The notes: a model not told the origin generated them from the sequence alone. DNA of 64,000 bases from Lobosporangium transversale (GCF_002105155.1 NW_019028990.1:427501-491500); one strand, 5' to 3'; shown: positions 33,905-46,825, counted from the first letter of the stretch. Translations and numbers: made by a program.

Positions 33905-35714
33905 AGAGAAAAAGGAGAACGAGAAAGGAAGCCATCTTTTATATGTGTATTTCGATGATGTTAAAACAAAGTGTCCAAGTCCCTTGACGTCGTTGATGGA
34001 TGTAGATACGCAGGCACAATCTTACTCCTCACAATTCAAATCTAATGCAAATGTGATATTGCGAAGCTTCATCTCGGCTCCGAAGTCCGAGCACTTTGGC
34101 ATTTGACCGATCCTTGGATTTTTCTCCAAAGTTTTGCATTCACTACAGTAACATCATCATACAGGCACTAGTTTTCTTGCATCCTTCTTTCTTTCCTCGC
34201 TAAACCTGTTTTTGCACTATCAAGGGCCTATGGTGCACGACGTATGAATGAAATCATCATATTTTGAATCAAACATTAAACACTTTTCGGGTAAAGTTTA
34301 TGGCCTCTTGATATTTTCGTGGCTTTTGGTCCCGATGATTGAGCAGATTATGGTCCGATTGTCCCTTACATGGCGATGGCACTATTCAAGTGAATATAAA
34401 TAATATAAAATCAAATGAAAGACAGCTGAAGAGCATGAGGACTACTACTGATGATTACTTTAGATTTTAATATGAGGAGGATGGAGTATACGAACCCAAT
34501 GTTGAAAAAAAAAAAAATAAAAGATAAAATAGAATTAAGGATGCAAAGCCGAATTTTCAGAGATCGCCACTAACTTCAATTATATTCCTTGTAGGAGACC
34601 GCTGCCTCCCTTCGCAATGGAGGTATACAGTTATCAAGATGTCACTGCTCTTTGCATATCTTCGGGCCGAGAATAGGAGCTTCGCAACACAACTAGTGCA
34701 CGGGCCTCTAGGGAAAAGTATCATAAACTTTAAAAATGAAGTCCTTGCTGCCCCCCTGTAGATTTGAATGAGAGATTCCATTCTTGGCAAGCAGAACTGG
34801 TGAGATGGATCAGACGCTGGAGCTGGAATACACACCTCATCAGGCAGCATAAAAAGTGTATTCTCATCCAGACAGAAGGACGGCGGCCACGGAAGTCGGA
34901 GCCCGCTGAGAAAGGGACATGTAAAAACTCATTGGCAGAATGTCCTTGCCACTGAAAAACTGGATGGCGTACAAGCGGGCATGTTCGCCTATAATTCGCC
35001 ACTAAGATGGAAAGTAAAGCCCCAGTAGGCAGGTAGGCAGGTAGGAGGTAGGCGTGGGAAGTTGTGAAAAAAGCTTCCTTTTTTTGCTTCTTTCTGAAGC
35101 AAGATGAGCAAGCCTTCTATCCTCGGCCTGCGTGATAGCCACGAATAAGAATATTTCATTTAGAAAGGAGGAAATGCAAAGTAGACATTCTATTAATGGA
35201 GAGACAAAAATATTATGCTCAATGAGCAGTCAGGAACGTAAAAAAAGAATCCTAAATCAAAAAAGAAAATTAGTCCCCACTCATCTTTCAGCATAAAGTT
35301 TTTTTCAGAACTTTGTTGGCCAACAATGAGCAGTCCCAGTTCCTTAAATTGCATCGGATGAGACTTGCATTCTTCTTTTCTTCAATCGCTTCCCGTCATT
35401 CTTGTTTTTTCTAAAAGAACAAGGGGGACGGGGATTTGCACGGCGAGAACCTTTCCCTCGATGTGAAACGGAAGGCGATGAGACGCAAACCGGACAGTGT
35501 AAAAAGCTTTTTGCTTCGACAGGTCCTTCATTGGGCCATTCGTGGGGCGAGAAGAAGAAAACCTGTCTACATTTTTCTCTTTTTATTAATATCTTCCTAG
35601 TCAGTTGAAATCCCAGATTCTTTAGATACATACACTCTCCTCCATCTGAACCATCATTTAAGAATTATAAATATCTTTAATTTACACTGCTGTTGCTATT
35701 TTCTTCCTCTTCTT
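33826..35714. other. Intergenic between catalase and the dehydrogenase
   Basis: 1.9 kb with no recognised gene. It includes a 30-base A tract at 33871-33901 in the catalase promoter, a GGTAGGCA-type imperfect repeat near 35025-35055, and two overlapping open frames at 34557-35002 (-) with no recognisable signature. Confidence 0.55.
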
Positions 35715-37033
35715 TTAGATGCCTTTTCCACCAGTGACCTCCAAGGTGTGTCCGGTAATGTAGGATGCAAGAGGACTGCACAACAACAACACAGATCCTG
35801 CAGCTTCCTCGACCTGACCAGCACGCTTCAAGGGTGTGTCAGCAAAGACAACAGCTGGTGGAGGAGCCTCCTTCTTGGCACCCATAGGGATTCCAAGGGC
35901 AATCTTTTGTCCATCAACCACCATGGTCTCACCGTTCTCCTTTGCACGAGTCAAACGCGTGTCAATGTATCCAAACGCAACAGTGTTGCAACGAACTCCA
36001 AAGGATCCCCATTCCTTTGCAACCGTCTTGGTCAATCCAATAATACCGGCCTTGGCTGTCGCATAGTTGGCCTGACCAACATTTCCATGGAGACCGGAAG
36101 TCGAAGAGACCTAAAACATGGAACAAGGAAAATAAAAATTGTTTGTCAAGGGTAAAACAAAAATATATATATATAGCAAGTGTGCAATAAAGAAAAAAAA
36201 AAAAAAATTACATTGACAATGGAGCGAGGTTCACCATCCTTGAGACGCATGTAAGGGGCAGCAGCACGGATGATGCGGAAAGGAGCAGCGTTATGAACCT
36301 CGAGCATCAACTGGAACTGTTTGTCAGTTGTCTTGTGGAGCATGCCGTCAAAAGTGAATCCTGCATTGTTGACAATAATGTTGATCTTGCCAAAAGCCCT
36401 AGATGGTGAGGGGGAAAAAAAAAAAAAAAGAAAAAGAAAAAGATTAGGCCCTGCAACAAAAAGAAAAAGAAAAATAAAAAGTTATTGCAGCAACAACATA
36501 CTTGATAGTTTCAGAGATGAGACGCTCGGGGAAGGACAAATCGGTGACATCGCCAGAAACAACAATAGCCTTTCCACCAGCTTCTGTGATCTGCTTGGCA
36601 ATATCCTTACCCTTGGCTAATAAAATAAAAAAAATAAAAATAAAAAGGCTTTAGGAAGTGTAGATCTGAATCTGGTTGAAGGGCGTGTAATAAGTACTTT
36701 GGAGTATCAAAGCTTTTTTTTTTTTTTTTGCTATTGGGATTTACCATCATCGAGATCACTGACTACAACGGAGGCACCCTCCTTGGCAAAGAGAAGAGCA
36801 GTCGCACCACCGATACCCTGACTACAAAATATTTCACACGACATGTAATCAGTCAGCTCCTGTTTTGAAAGTATAAAATGGACGGATATAATATTGTCGT
36901 TTTTTTTTTTTTTTTTTTACCCAGCACCAGTGACGATAGCAACTTGGCCGTGCAAAAGACCACTAGGATGGGCAGCACTGCTGGAAAGGTGGTTCATGAT
37001 GACCGAAACACGGTTAGCAGCAACAGAGGACAT
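35715..37033 (-). CDS. Short-chain dehydrogenase/reductase (FabG-like)
   Basis: Five exons (36921-37033, 36745-36821, 36502-36616, 36212-36398, 35715-36110) give 295 residues with GT-AG introns throughout. Cofactor motif TGAGQGIG is at 35-42, NNAG follows in the middle, and the catalytic set is Ser167, Tyr180 and Lys184 (NYATAKAG). This is a classical SDR that reduces or oxidises a keto/hydroxy group with NAD(P)H. The closest general type is 3-oxoacyl-ACP reductase-like, but the substrate cannot be told. The N-terminal 25 residues before the fold (MSSVAANRVSVIMNHLSSSA) are basic and hydroxylated, compatible with a mitochondrial presequence. Introns 1 and 2 have long A tracts after the donor on the sense strand. 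Confidence 0.92.
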
Positions 37034-37698
37034 TATTGTAATGTATGGAAATGAGAATGAATGAGGTGAGTGAGTAGAGGAATGTTAAGAGTAGAGTGGA
37101 GTGGAGTGGAGTGGGAAAGAGAAAAAAAAAAAAAAAAAAAAAAAAAAGGAGGAGGAAAGAGATTCTTTTTTTAATAGTCTTTTCTTTCCCCACGACATTG
37201 TGGAGGAGTCAATCGTTGCAAACTTGCATCCGGATAATCTCAATTCCCATTGTAAGAATAAAAAGGTTGTCAGATGCCAATGAATAACCCAAGTCGACGG
37301 GTTGCCCTCCAAGAATGATCGGAAGTAACGAACAAATTATTTTCTAATTCTCCTCCAAATAGAGAGAAAAGACACGGCCACATGTTCCGAGTCCGATGAG
37401 GGGATGCGAGGGTCCAAGGACTTTGAACAGTGACGATCGGAGACAAAGAAGACTGGGGATGTGGTCGCGAGGTCTAAAGAGGAATGGCAATAATTTTGAG
37501 TTTCAGAAATGGCCCACTGGCACGCAAGGCCGATCAAAAACAAGATACAAAAATATTTTGCAGGTGTAATTATCCATGATGTCTTTACAGCCATACATAA
37601 TACGTACAGGAACTCTCGTCTTCTGTCGTTCTGTCATTGTTGATACAAGAAATATATATAAAACATGAGGAAGAATATGATATGTCTATCTATAAATG
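37034..37698. other. Intergenic, SDR promoter and SET-gene 3' flank
   Basis: No gene seen. It contains a GAGTG repeat and a 26-base A tract at about 37095-37147. Confidence 0.6.
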
Positions 37699-37913
37699 TT
37701 AAGCCTTGATGGCAGGAGCATCGCCGCGTTCGTCCAAAAGCTCTTGGATGTGTTTGGTGACAAAGTACCGGGACATCGTTTGCTTGGACAAGAACTTGGC
37801 ACCCTGAACGTTCTTCACACACTGCTCAGCACCGCACCAGCAGGTAAAAGGTTGATCCATCTCCCACTCGCTTGAGGGATAGAAAAAGGTCATGTTATCG
37901 CCTAGTGAACGTC

Positions 37914-37944
<31 letters not shown>

Positions 37945-38218
37945 GAATATTAAATAATACACAAATGAGTGCAAGGTAACAAATAAACGCGTCAAAAGTT
38001 GTAAAAACAAAAACGTACCCTCCTTCAAGTCGGTGACAGCGACTACAGTCATAGCATCAGTGTCGAAGGAGACAGTAGGGTTGCAGGAGTGGTTCATGAA
38101 CACGACTAAGGAGCAATTTAGTATAAAAACCATAGAAGAAAGGGTTAGTAAATCGTATGTTGTACATGTACGTAAGGATAGATATCATTGTGCCTGATTT
38201 TCATTTTTATCTCGCGCT

Positions 38219-38255
<37 letters not shown>

Positions 38256-38423
38256 GACTGGTAGAGATCTGATTATATGATTATATCAAATGGATCCCTA
38301 GACCATGCCATGAAACGTAAAATACGCCGTATTGAAGAACCCGGTACATGCCAAAGCACAAAAACAATAACCTGTAATGCAACCATCGCCTCAACAACAA
38401 CAACAAAACAAACTAAATCAAAT

Positions 38424-38457
<34 letters not shown>

Positions 38458-39040
38458 ACCGACACATGTCATCAATCCATTAATCCATTTGATCCGTTTG
38501 GTTCACCACAACAGTCGTGCAAAGCTTTCCGTTCTCGTATGAACCGTACATGCTCCCTTGCGACTCTTTTTGGATCTTGATATTGTTTACATATTGTTGT
38601 TATTGTTATTGTCGTTGTTGTAATTGCTCTTACTGTTGGTATCGTTGCACTTCACTTTCCCATTTTCTTGACGGAATCTACTCACACATCTCAGATCAAC
38701 TCTTTTCCTTCTTTGTATGATCCGAGCGAAAAAGCCTCTCTTCATCTTCGTTGGAATTGTTTAGAAGTAGCTGTTGCCCATCCTTGTGGCCCCACGATGT
38801 CTTCCTTACTTTCAAATGATCAAATATAGTCGATGCCGATGATTGTTGATATTCCTGAACTGATCTTCCGAGTTCAACCTTGAGCTTTGGCTTTCGAGTT
38901 CTCTTCACCCACCCATGATATTCACGTAAAATTCACATTCATATCTCTTTCTTCCTCATCAAGGCAACCTTCTTCTTTTCGATCTCATTAATAATAGATA
39001 CTGTTGGTATCATTAATAATAAAACTGACGAATTCATCGA

Positions 39041-39071
<31 letters not shown>

Positions 39072-39323
39072 ACGATCCGAATTAAACTCAATGTGATCTT
39101 CCTTTCCGACCTGAACGCTGGTATATTTCTTGGGTCCAGGGGTCACGCCCTCGACCTTGCAGATGATCTCGCCCTTGACATATGGCTTGCACGCCACTAG
39201 CTTGGAGTTGTAATCGCCCTCTGCATAGACAACCTCGAACAAACCTGGGTGAGTGGGTTTGTAGGCACTTTTGACTGCTGCAGCGTCTGTGATCTTCTCG
39301 ACCTTGGTGTACGTAGTAGGCAT
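37699..39323 (-). CDS. Small SET-domain protein
   Basis: Exons 39074-39323, 38019-38105 and 37699-37901 splice to 179 residues. The frame reads across the first junction as HIEFNSDLVFMNHSCNPTVS, giving the SET motif NHSCxP at 88-93. The second junction gives EGDNMTFFYPSSEWEM, with the Tyr of the lysine/cofactor pocket. A post-SET-like FTCWCGAEQC follows. The protein is a compact SET module with no other domain; such proteins methylate lysines of histones or other proteins, and the target is unknown. Intron 1 is unusually long (968 bp) and holds three homopolymer tracts of 27-34 bases, but the clean join shows that no exon is missing there. Confidence 0.82.
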
Positions 39324-40818
39324 GGTTGTGAGAATGAAATGTGTTTAAAGAAATGTATTTCTACTTGACTTGGAGGACGGATTTTCTTGTACAGAAAAGA
39401 AAAGAAAAAGAAAAGGAGAGGAAGTAAGGAAGTGAGGACGGATGGAAGGAGGGCTTTTTCAAAGTTGAGACCTTTATAAAGAAAACAGGAAACAAAACAA
39501 AATAAACTTTACTTAATGAAGTTCATTTCGTCACTTCGCAGAGGAGATTAGAGTATTCAGCAAGAACCTTGTGGATCTTGTTACTTGTAACACAATGCGA
39601 ATACTTTTCTGTTGATCTCACACACTTCCTATGAACTGTTGCATGTAACAGTATATATTTCTAGACACTCATCCTCGACTCCTGCTAGTTCTTTTCCGCA
39701 TCTCCAAAGAAAAAAAAAAAGCGTTCTCTTTATACATAGTTTCTGATTCACTTCAAAAACAATAAAAAGTAATTCACAGTCGACTCTTCATTTAGGAAAT
39801 GCCTTGGGAACCAGCCCGTTTTTTACTGTGGAAAAAAAATTCTCTTTGAGAGTCTAGGAGATATGAATTGGCAAGCGGGGAAGTCGCAGTAACTACTGCT
39901 CCGTCGAATTAACTGGAAGAGACATCGCCGCTTTTTTTTTTTTTTTTTTTTTCCACAATAGATATCACTCACCATAGAGGAATAGATTGATCATTTAATA
40001 AATAAATAAATAAATACGTTTATTAGATCAGCAAAGTCTTGTCGTGCTGAACACAGATATCAACCACCTCATCACCCAACTGCCAGAGAACAATGCTATT
40101 TTAAGCCGGCGTTGCTTCGCTTCTTACCAAGCATGCCTTACTGTCAGTATCATTGTCATGAGACTTCCGAAATTTATCTCTGAAGGCCTTTCGAAGATTC
40201 CGAAAATTAGAAAAGTTGTTGAAGGCTCACTCATATTCCCCAAATACCTTTCCTAAAAAAAAAAATAAACCAGTTATTATTCTAATATACTATGAAGCTA
40301 TATAACCTGTTATTGGCATTTAGATTCTATTTTCTGTTTCTCTCGATGGAGGTGAGAGAGCTATTAGATATTCCTAAAAAAAAAAAAAAAAAACTTTAGG
40401 CATTCATGCTTTTTTTTTTTTTTTTTTTTTTTTTTTTCGCTCGTTGCTTCATCTTGATCCACAACCTCTCTTTCACTTTTAGTAATTACCACTAGAGTAA
40501 ATATCCGATTTTTACAACAGTAACTCATTTAGATTGGAGTTCTTTAGGAGAAGATCGGTTACATGTATATTAGTCCTGATCAATTAAGAAAGCAAATTGT
40601 CAAATAAGAAAAGTTCTTGCTATGTTTTCTGTTTCTTTATTATACAATACAAAAAAAAAAAAGAAAAAAAAGTGCATGTCTAATGCAATAGCAGTGTCAA
40701 TGATAGCGATAATGTTTGTGATAATAACGGTAGTGATGGGGGATGGTGATAAAGAAAAAGAAAATAAAAATTGGTAATGAATAATAAAGGGAAATGCCAA
40801 AAAGGATTAATCAGACAT
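39324..40818. other. Intergenic between the SET gene and NOP53
   Basis: 1.5 kb, AT-rich, with T/A tracts at about 39933-39952, 40376-40394 and 40410-40437 and an (AATA)n run near 40000. The only open frames are short and unsupported. Confidence 0.6.
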
Positions 40819-41204
40819 TTAAGCATGTTTAGGGTTATCGAAACGCTTGTACGAATGCTTCTCATATGTCTTGAGTTTGTATCTGCGACGCTTACTATTA
40901 CATGAAAGGTAGAAGGGAAAAAATAAAAACATTCACAGCATTAGAGCATAGTAAAGCATGAGAGGGCACACAAGCATAAAGGTACATGTAGTGCATATAG
41001 GACGTACGCGACAGGAACTCTAGGTTCGATAAGGTTACGTTCTACAAAGCTTTGGAAGCGGTCCTTCATCACACTGCCCTCTGGTTTGAGTTGTCTCAAC
41101 GACTCTGAAAGTTCATCCTGCAGTTGAACATGTATCCTTTCCTTTGGGATACTATTGTAAGGAGAATACATACATATATACAAATAGAAAAGAAAGCCGT
41201 ATTT

Positions 41205-41241
<37 letters not shown>

Positions 41242-42632
41242 GAGGAAAGAAAAGAAATCGTGGACAGACAAGTTCATTGGCACAATAAAAAAAAAACTTA
41301 CTTGAACCGGCCAACACGCTTCATACCAGCCTTTTCCTTCTCTTCTCTCTTTTTCTCGCTCTCTAATCGCTTCTTCTCAGCTTCAGCTTCTTCCTGCTCA
41401 ACAGCCTTCATGAGTTCTTTAACCTTATTAGTCTGCTTCAAGAGTTCCTTTTCTCTCTTGATTTCTGCCTCCTTCTTGGCTCTTTCGGCCGCACGCGCGA
41501 GACGGTTCCTCTCAGTAATGGTCTTCTTGCCTTTCTTCTTCTTTGGCGTTGTAGCATCGTTATTTTCGTCAGCATCCTCATCCTCATCCTCATCCTCATC
41601 TTCGTCTTCATCATCAGAATCCTCCAATAATCCACCCGTCTGGTCATCGAATGCTACCATTTGATCCAGTTCCTTTGGATAAGCTAATTTAGCCTCGACC
41701 TTCTCCCTTTCTGCCAAAATCCTCAATTCTTCCTCATGTGCAAGGCGCAACAACTCCTGATGATCTTGCATTGTAGGGTTATAAGAGGCACCTGGATGCG
41801 CCTCTTTAACAGCAGGAATAGCAACTTTCTGTTTTTGCTTGAATGACTTAGGTGCCTTGACTGTACCTTTAGTCACAATGTCCGAAATAAAATCGACCTC
41901 CATTTCCTTTGATTCATCATCATCTCCTTTTTCTTCTTCTCCTCCTCCAACAGCTATATCCTGTTCCTTTGCATCTTCCTTCTGATCCTTCTTCCCTGAG
42001 TCATCATCCCAAACATCAAAGCGACCGGCTGCCTTGACAGCATCTGTCATACCTGATCGTCCCTGAATCTTCGTGACAGGTGCAAAAAGTGATTGGGATG
42101 TCTTTCTCTTGATCATTTCAAGTAATCGAGCCTTCTCTGCTTTTGAAATCTTTGCATCCTTTTTAGAAGCTGCAATAGGTGTTGTTGTTGATGAGGCTTT
42201 CTTATGACCACTAACAGCTGGAATCTTGCTACGCTCTGCAAGGATCTCATCCATCTTTAAAGGGCGGTTCTTGCGGAGCTCCTTGATCACTTTACCATCA
42301 CCTCTGGTATCTAATGTAAAGAGGCTCTCGTTTGACTGTTGGTGTACTTTACCACTGTAACATAGAAGTGCAATTAAGATTTGTATTAGTCCAAGGATGG
42401 CTGGAAATTATGGTAGAGTATCGTGAAGAAGGAAAAAAGAAGAGCTCCAAAGCTACAAAATACAATGCTCAATAGCATACCCGGTAGTACGTTCTTCGGC
42501 TCTCAATTCTTCCAAGTTGGTCTCTACATCTTTGATATCGATGTTCTTGCGCCAGGCTTTCTTGCCTTTGCGGGAACCTTTACGGTTCAAACCATTACCA
42601 GTCGGCACTGGCTTTTCAACTGCTGTGGACAT
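40819..42632 (-). CDS. NOP53: Nop53 (GLTSCR2/PICT1) ribosome biogenesis factor
   Basis: Four exons (42481-42632, 41302-42354, 41008-41151, 40819-40894) give 474 residues. The N-terminus carries the family signature [31 protein letters not shown] (61-66) fits the arch-interacting motif by which Nop53 recruits the Mtr4 helicase of the nuclear exosome. A long acidic run lies in the middle ([16 protein letters not shown]), then a Lys/Glu-rich coiled coil. The C-terminus ends in the conserved basic [17 protein letters not shown]. Nop53 acts on pre-60S particles in the nucleolus, directing ITS2 (7S) pre-rRNA trimming. The last small exon is needed for the conserved tail. Intron 2 has a 33-base T tract (sense) upstream of the acceptor. 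Confidence 0.9.
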
Positions 42633-42755
42633 ATTACTGAAGTATATATAAAGGAAGAAGAGAGAGATTGGTGGGGAGTTTTGAGCAATGTAAGGAATGG
42701 ATGATGAAAGTAAAACTGTTTAAATGTGGTCTTTTTGGAAGGTCCTTTTTACTTC

Positions 42756-42786
<31 letters not shown>

Positions 42787-43002
42787 AACCTGTTGTGGCT
42801 TTTATTTTGTCTATTCCAAAATAATTTCAAAGCTGTCACTTTTTTGGGTCTTTGTTGGCTCATGTGCTTCAACTTAATTTTTTTTTTTTTTTTTTTTCAA
42901 CAGCGCACACGCGTCAGCATTTTTTTCTTTTTAACTCTCACATATTCATCTCTCTCACAAACACATACTCTCGTTTTTGTCCCTTTCTCAGCATCATATA
43001 CC
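42633..43002. promoter_or_regulatory. Divergent promoter between NOP53 and calmodulin
   Basis: A 370-bp head-to-head intergenic region. It has an A tract at 42756-42783, a T tract at 42879-42898, and a CT/CA-rich leader (CTCTCACAAACACATACTCTC) right before the calmodulin ATG. No classical TATA is obvious. Confidence 0.55.
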
Positions 43003-43449
43003 ATGTCAGACCAACTAACCGAGAGTCAGATAGCAGAGTACAGAGAGGCCTTTGCTCTGTTTGACAAGGATGGCGATGGTACCATCACAGCCAAGGAGCT
43101 CGGCTCGGTTATGCGGAACTTGGGCCAGAACCCTACCGAGTCTGAACTTCAGGACATGCTCAATGAAGTGGACGCCGATGGCAATGGCAAAATTGACTTC
43201 CCTGAATTTCTAACAATGATGTCCCGCCAACCTGACACTAACTCTGAGGACGAGCTTAAGGAGGCTTTCAAAGTGTTTGACAAAGACAACAACGGTTTTA
43301 TCACCAAATCTGAGCTTCGCCAAGCGCTCCACAACCTTGGTGAGAAATTGACCGAGGAGGAGGTCGAGCAAATGATTAGAGAGACTGACCGCAACGGTGA
43401 TGGCCAAATCGACTATAAGGAATTCGCCATCATGATGTCGACCAAGTAA
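43003..43449 (+). CDS. Calmodulin
   Basis: An intronless frame of 148 codons begins [17 protein letters not shown], a standard calmodulin start. All four EF-hand loops are canonical: [36 protein letters not shown] and [12 protein letters not shown]. Calmodulin is the cytosolic calcium sensor for kinases, calcineurin and myosins. The C-terminal lobe departs somewhat from the fungal consensus ([20 protein letters not shown]), so it could be one of several paralogues. Two odd points are the lack of introns in an intron-rich genome and an A tract starting inside the stop codon region at 43447, both also expected of a retrocopy. Most surrounding genes have such tracts too, so this is not conclusive. 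Confidence 0.92.
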   Translation: MSDQLTESQIAEYREAFALFDKDGDGTITAKELGSVMRNLGQNPTESELQDMLNEVDADGNGKIDFPEFLTMMSRQPDTNSEDELKEAFKVFDKDNNGFITKSELRQALHNLGEKLTEEEVEQMIRETDRNGDGQIDYKEFAIMMSTK

Positions 43450-44324
43450 AAAAAAAAAAAAAAAAATCAATTCTCTTTCTTAATATAAATTTATAAATGC
43501 CTTTTTTTTTATTTTATTTTTTTGGTTTTTGGTTAGGAAGAGAGTAAGTCCATTAAAAAAAGAAAAAGTTCTTTTTTGCAACGCCAATATAAAACATGTA
43601 TTGAACTTGAGAATAAATCGCTGTGCTGGACAAAGAAGCGAATACTCACACGCAAAACCAATGACGGAAGCCAAAATTCGCTTTTTTGAGCAAACAAGAG
43701 GGGCGAGGGGGCAGGTGTAACTTTCGAGGACAGTAAACAGAAATCGATTCCGCGGAGACATTTGGTTGAATAGATCTAATCTTTCTTTTTTAACCTGAGC
43801 ACAACATTGACGCGTCGATATACGCGTCAAACAAAAACAAGCCCACATACAATTTCTGAACTACCTTTATTTACAACGTTTTTTAATTGTTTTATCTACT
43901 TTAAAATAAGCTTCTTTTTACATCGTTCCAATGAATAAAAAAAAAAATTGTCCAAGGGTAAGTTAAAAGTTAACTGAAAAGGGCGGAGGAATTTATCCGA
44001 ACGTTTGCAAATTTTGCCCAGGTTGTCATGTGGAACTAACCATGGCATTTTGTGGGATATGTAAAGAACATGGTATTTGATAGTCAATGCAGTTATCACG
44101 TTTGGATAATAAAGCTTATTTCTCATCGGAACAATGCAAACTGAAAATGATAAAACGTTTTTTATTTATATTCAAAACAGACTCCCGTAAAGAGTGACGT
44201 TCACCCTCGATTCTGAAAGATAAGCTTCTCATTTTCTTTTGTGTATGAAATGGACAACAATGACTGCATCATGCCAGCAAAGCTTTCAAACGCTCCAAGC
44301 TCTTGGTATACATAAGAGTTCATT
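43450..44324. other. Intergenic after calmodulin
   Basis: AT-rich with short homopolymers. No gene seen apart from the EF-hand scrap that follows. Confidence 0.6.
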
Positions 44325-44410
44325 ATCGAGCCGTTGAGGATGACGACAATGGTGAAATCAATTACAAGGAGCTCCTCGATAAAGCCCTCTCCGAAGCCAC
44401 TAAAAAGTAA
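44325..44410 (+). pseudogene. EF-hand C-terminal fragment
   Basis: The plus strand ends a frame with VEDDDNGEINYKELLDKALS and EATKK before a stop. It is the second half of an EF-hand (DDDNGEINYKEL) with a tail, apparently a leftover of a calmodulin-like gene 0.9 kb past calmodulin. No first hands are recognisable upstream. Confidence 0.6.
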
Positions 44411-44477
44411 TTCATTCCTTCACATACTTTATTCTAGAATTCTATGGATACATGGATTTATTATTATTATCTTTCTT

Positions 44478-46104
44478 TTACTTGGTGACACGGTCAACAA
44501 CACCCTTGCCAATGATCAGTCTCTGGACTTGAGATGTGCCCTCATAGATTTGGAAGATCTTGGAGTCTCTGTAAAGCTTCTCGACAGGATATTCAGTGTT
44601 GAATCCTGCACCTCCAAAGACCTGGACAGCATCGCAAGCAGACTTGACAGCGACATCTGAGGCAAGAGCCTTGGCAATCGAGGCCTCCCAAGTGTTGCGA
44701 TGACCATTGTCCTTGAGCCAAGCAGCCTTCCAGACCATGTTACGGGCAGCTTCAATACCAATAGCCATATCTGCAATCATAAAGCTCACAGCCTGATGGT
44801 CAATGATAGCCTTGCCCATTGTCTTGCGATCGACAGCGTACTTGGTAGCCTCGACCATGGCACGGCGTGCAAGACCAACTGCACCAGCAGCGACGAGAGG
44901 GCGTGTGATATCGAAAGCTCCCATGGCAATCTTGAATCCCTGACCAACAGCTCCCAAGCTAAGATCATAGTCACAAACATTTGAGATGGAAGAGATTTTA
45001 GAGTTGGATCACGACTGCTCCACAAAATGAGATATTGCAATGATCACATGTTATTTTGAAAACATAAAAATAAAAGACCTACACGTTCTCATGAGGGACT
45101 TCAACATCCTCAAAGGTGATTCCACGGGTATCACTGGCACGTTGACCCATGTTCTGCTCCTTACGACCGACAGTAATGCCCTTGGAGTTACCATCGACAA
45201 TAAAGCCAGTGAATGCACTGCCAGCCTTGGCGTTAGCATCAGTCTAATCGAAGAGGGAAAAAAAAAAAAAAAAAAAAAAAAAACGATTAAAAAAATATCC
45301 GGGGTAAATCAAACAGATCCAACAACGGGAGGAGACCGTTCTCAGATATGACTGGGTGACTAAGCGCTCTCCTTTTTTTTTTTTTCCTGAAATACAAACA
45401 AGCTTTCTTCTTTGTATTCCCTTTGTGTATTCAATGTGTTCTATGCTCCGTGGACATTCTTCCCATTGTAAGCAGATTTTTTTCTTTACCTTGGCAAGAA
45501 CAAAGTACCAATTGGCCTTTCCTCCATTGGTAATCCACATCTTTTGTCCATTAATGACCCACTTGTCTCCCTTCTTGACAGCCTTAGTTTGCAATCCAGC
45601 CACGTCTGATCCTGCGCCTGGTTCAGTAACACAATAGGCAGCCATGAGAGGCTCCTCTGTCATTCTTCCCAAGTACTTCTTCTTCTGTTCATCGCTAGCG
45701 GCGACCATGAGAGGAGCCTCAGCCAAACCGTTGGCCTCAATAGCTGTCTGGATACCAGAGCATCCATAAGCCAGCTCCTCGGAAACCAAAGCACCATCAA
45801 ACACACCGAGGCCAAGACCACCGTAGGCTTGAGGAATGTGAGTGTTCACAAGTCCGAGTTCCCATGCCTTGCGGATCAACTCAGTAGGATATTCGCCTGT
45901 ACGATCGTGATGAGCTGCAACAGGGATGATCTCATCCTCAGTGAACTTGCGAGCGAGTTCCTGAATGGCGCGCTGATCATCATTGAGAGCAAAAGAGATG
46001 TTGTGTTGGGCCATTGAGGTCGAGAACGAGCGAGCAGCCATCATCTGGGCAGGGGCCTTGATGGCGGCAACACGACGGATAGCGGAAGAAGCAGAGCGAA
46101 GCAT
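44478..46104 (-). CDS. ACADM: Medium-chain-type acyl-CoA dehydrogenase, mitochondrial
   Basis: Exons 45490-46104, 45083-45243 and 44478-44958 give 418 residues (human ACADM has 421). The first 30 residues form a basic, Arg/Ser/Ala-rich mitochondrial presequence ([20 protein letters not shown], then ARSFSTS). Domain order is the usual one: N-terminal helical part ([17 protein letters not shown]), FAD-binding middle domain ([23 protein letters not shown]), and C-terminal helical part with the catalytic base Glu398 in [11 protein letters not shown], the position of Glu376 in mature human MCAD. It oxidises acyl-CoA to trans-2-enoyl-CoA and passes electrons to ETF. Exact chain-length preference is inferred from family resemblance only. 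Intron 1 has A-rich sequence by the donor and a 26-base T tract by the acceptor. Confidence 0.93.
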
Positions 46105-46402
46105 TCTGTATAATGTATGATATTTGGTAGGAATGGAGACAAGAGGACAAGGATAAAAAAGAAAAAGAAAGAAAAAAGTGAAGTGAAGAGAGGAATACAA
46201 TGAATAAATGGAGTCGTAAAGTTTTTGCATGTCATTGCCGTTGTCGTGTTCTGTTCCCTGAAAAGGACACGTGAAAATAGATCTTTGAGCTTTAAGTTTT
46301 AAGTTTTGCACGTGAGGGCCTATAAGTAAACCGGCCCTTAAGACTTCCAAATATACCATAGACTTGTTTTGTTTTTGTTTTATTTTTTTTTTTTCTCTTT
46401 AC

Positions 46403-46765
46403 TTTTTTCTTTGACCAGGAGACCACACGCAGAATCGCACATTGAAGCAACACAAATCTACGATGAGGCTGTTTGTTAAACAGACCTCAACCGAAACATA
46501 ATTGCAATGCTTTAGGGAAAGTCCCCGGACCTCATGGTAGAAAGTATCACCAATAATGACTGGTCTGTCTGAGTCGCGAGAGATTTGATCGTTTTGATCG
46601 GGCTGAGATCGCTTTCTCTGATTGCGAGATGCTCCTCAACGATCTGATTTCGTGGTTCAGTGATTGTCATCATGTTACAGTTATGCGATTGTGGTTGTCC
46701 TTCATAAGATGATCATAACTCAACGGGGCTCACTCGCGACGTGGTCTCCTTGGTCAAAGAAAAAA
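46403..46765. mobile_element. Candidate MITE with about 27-bp terminal inverted repeats
   Basis: TTTTTTCTTTGACCA plus GGAGACCAC at the left end returns as its reverse complement at the right end (GTGGTCTCC, TTGGTCAAAGAAAAAA). Both are followed inward by CGC. There is no coding frame between them. Target-site duplications could not be settled because the flanks are T-rich and A-rich. Confidence 0.6.
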
Positions 46766-46825
46766 CTTTTTTATTATTATTACTATTATTATTATATTAT
46801 TACAATTGTATTTATAATTAAACTG

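Noticed and set aside
38276..38908. Possible small genes within SET intron 1
   Set aside because: The frames cross A tracts, and the flanking exons join directly into an unbroken SET motif, so neither an extra exon nor a nested gene is needed.
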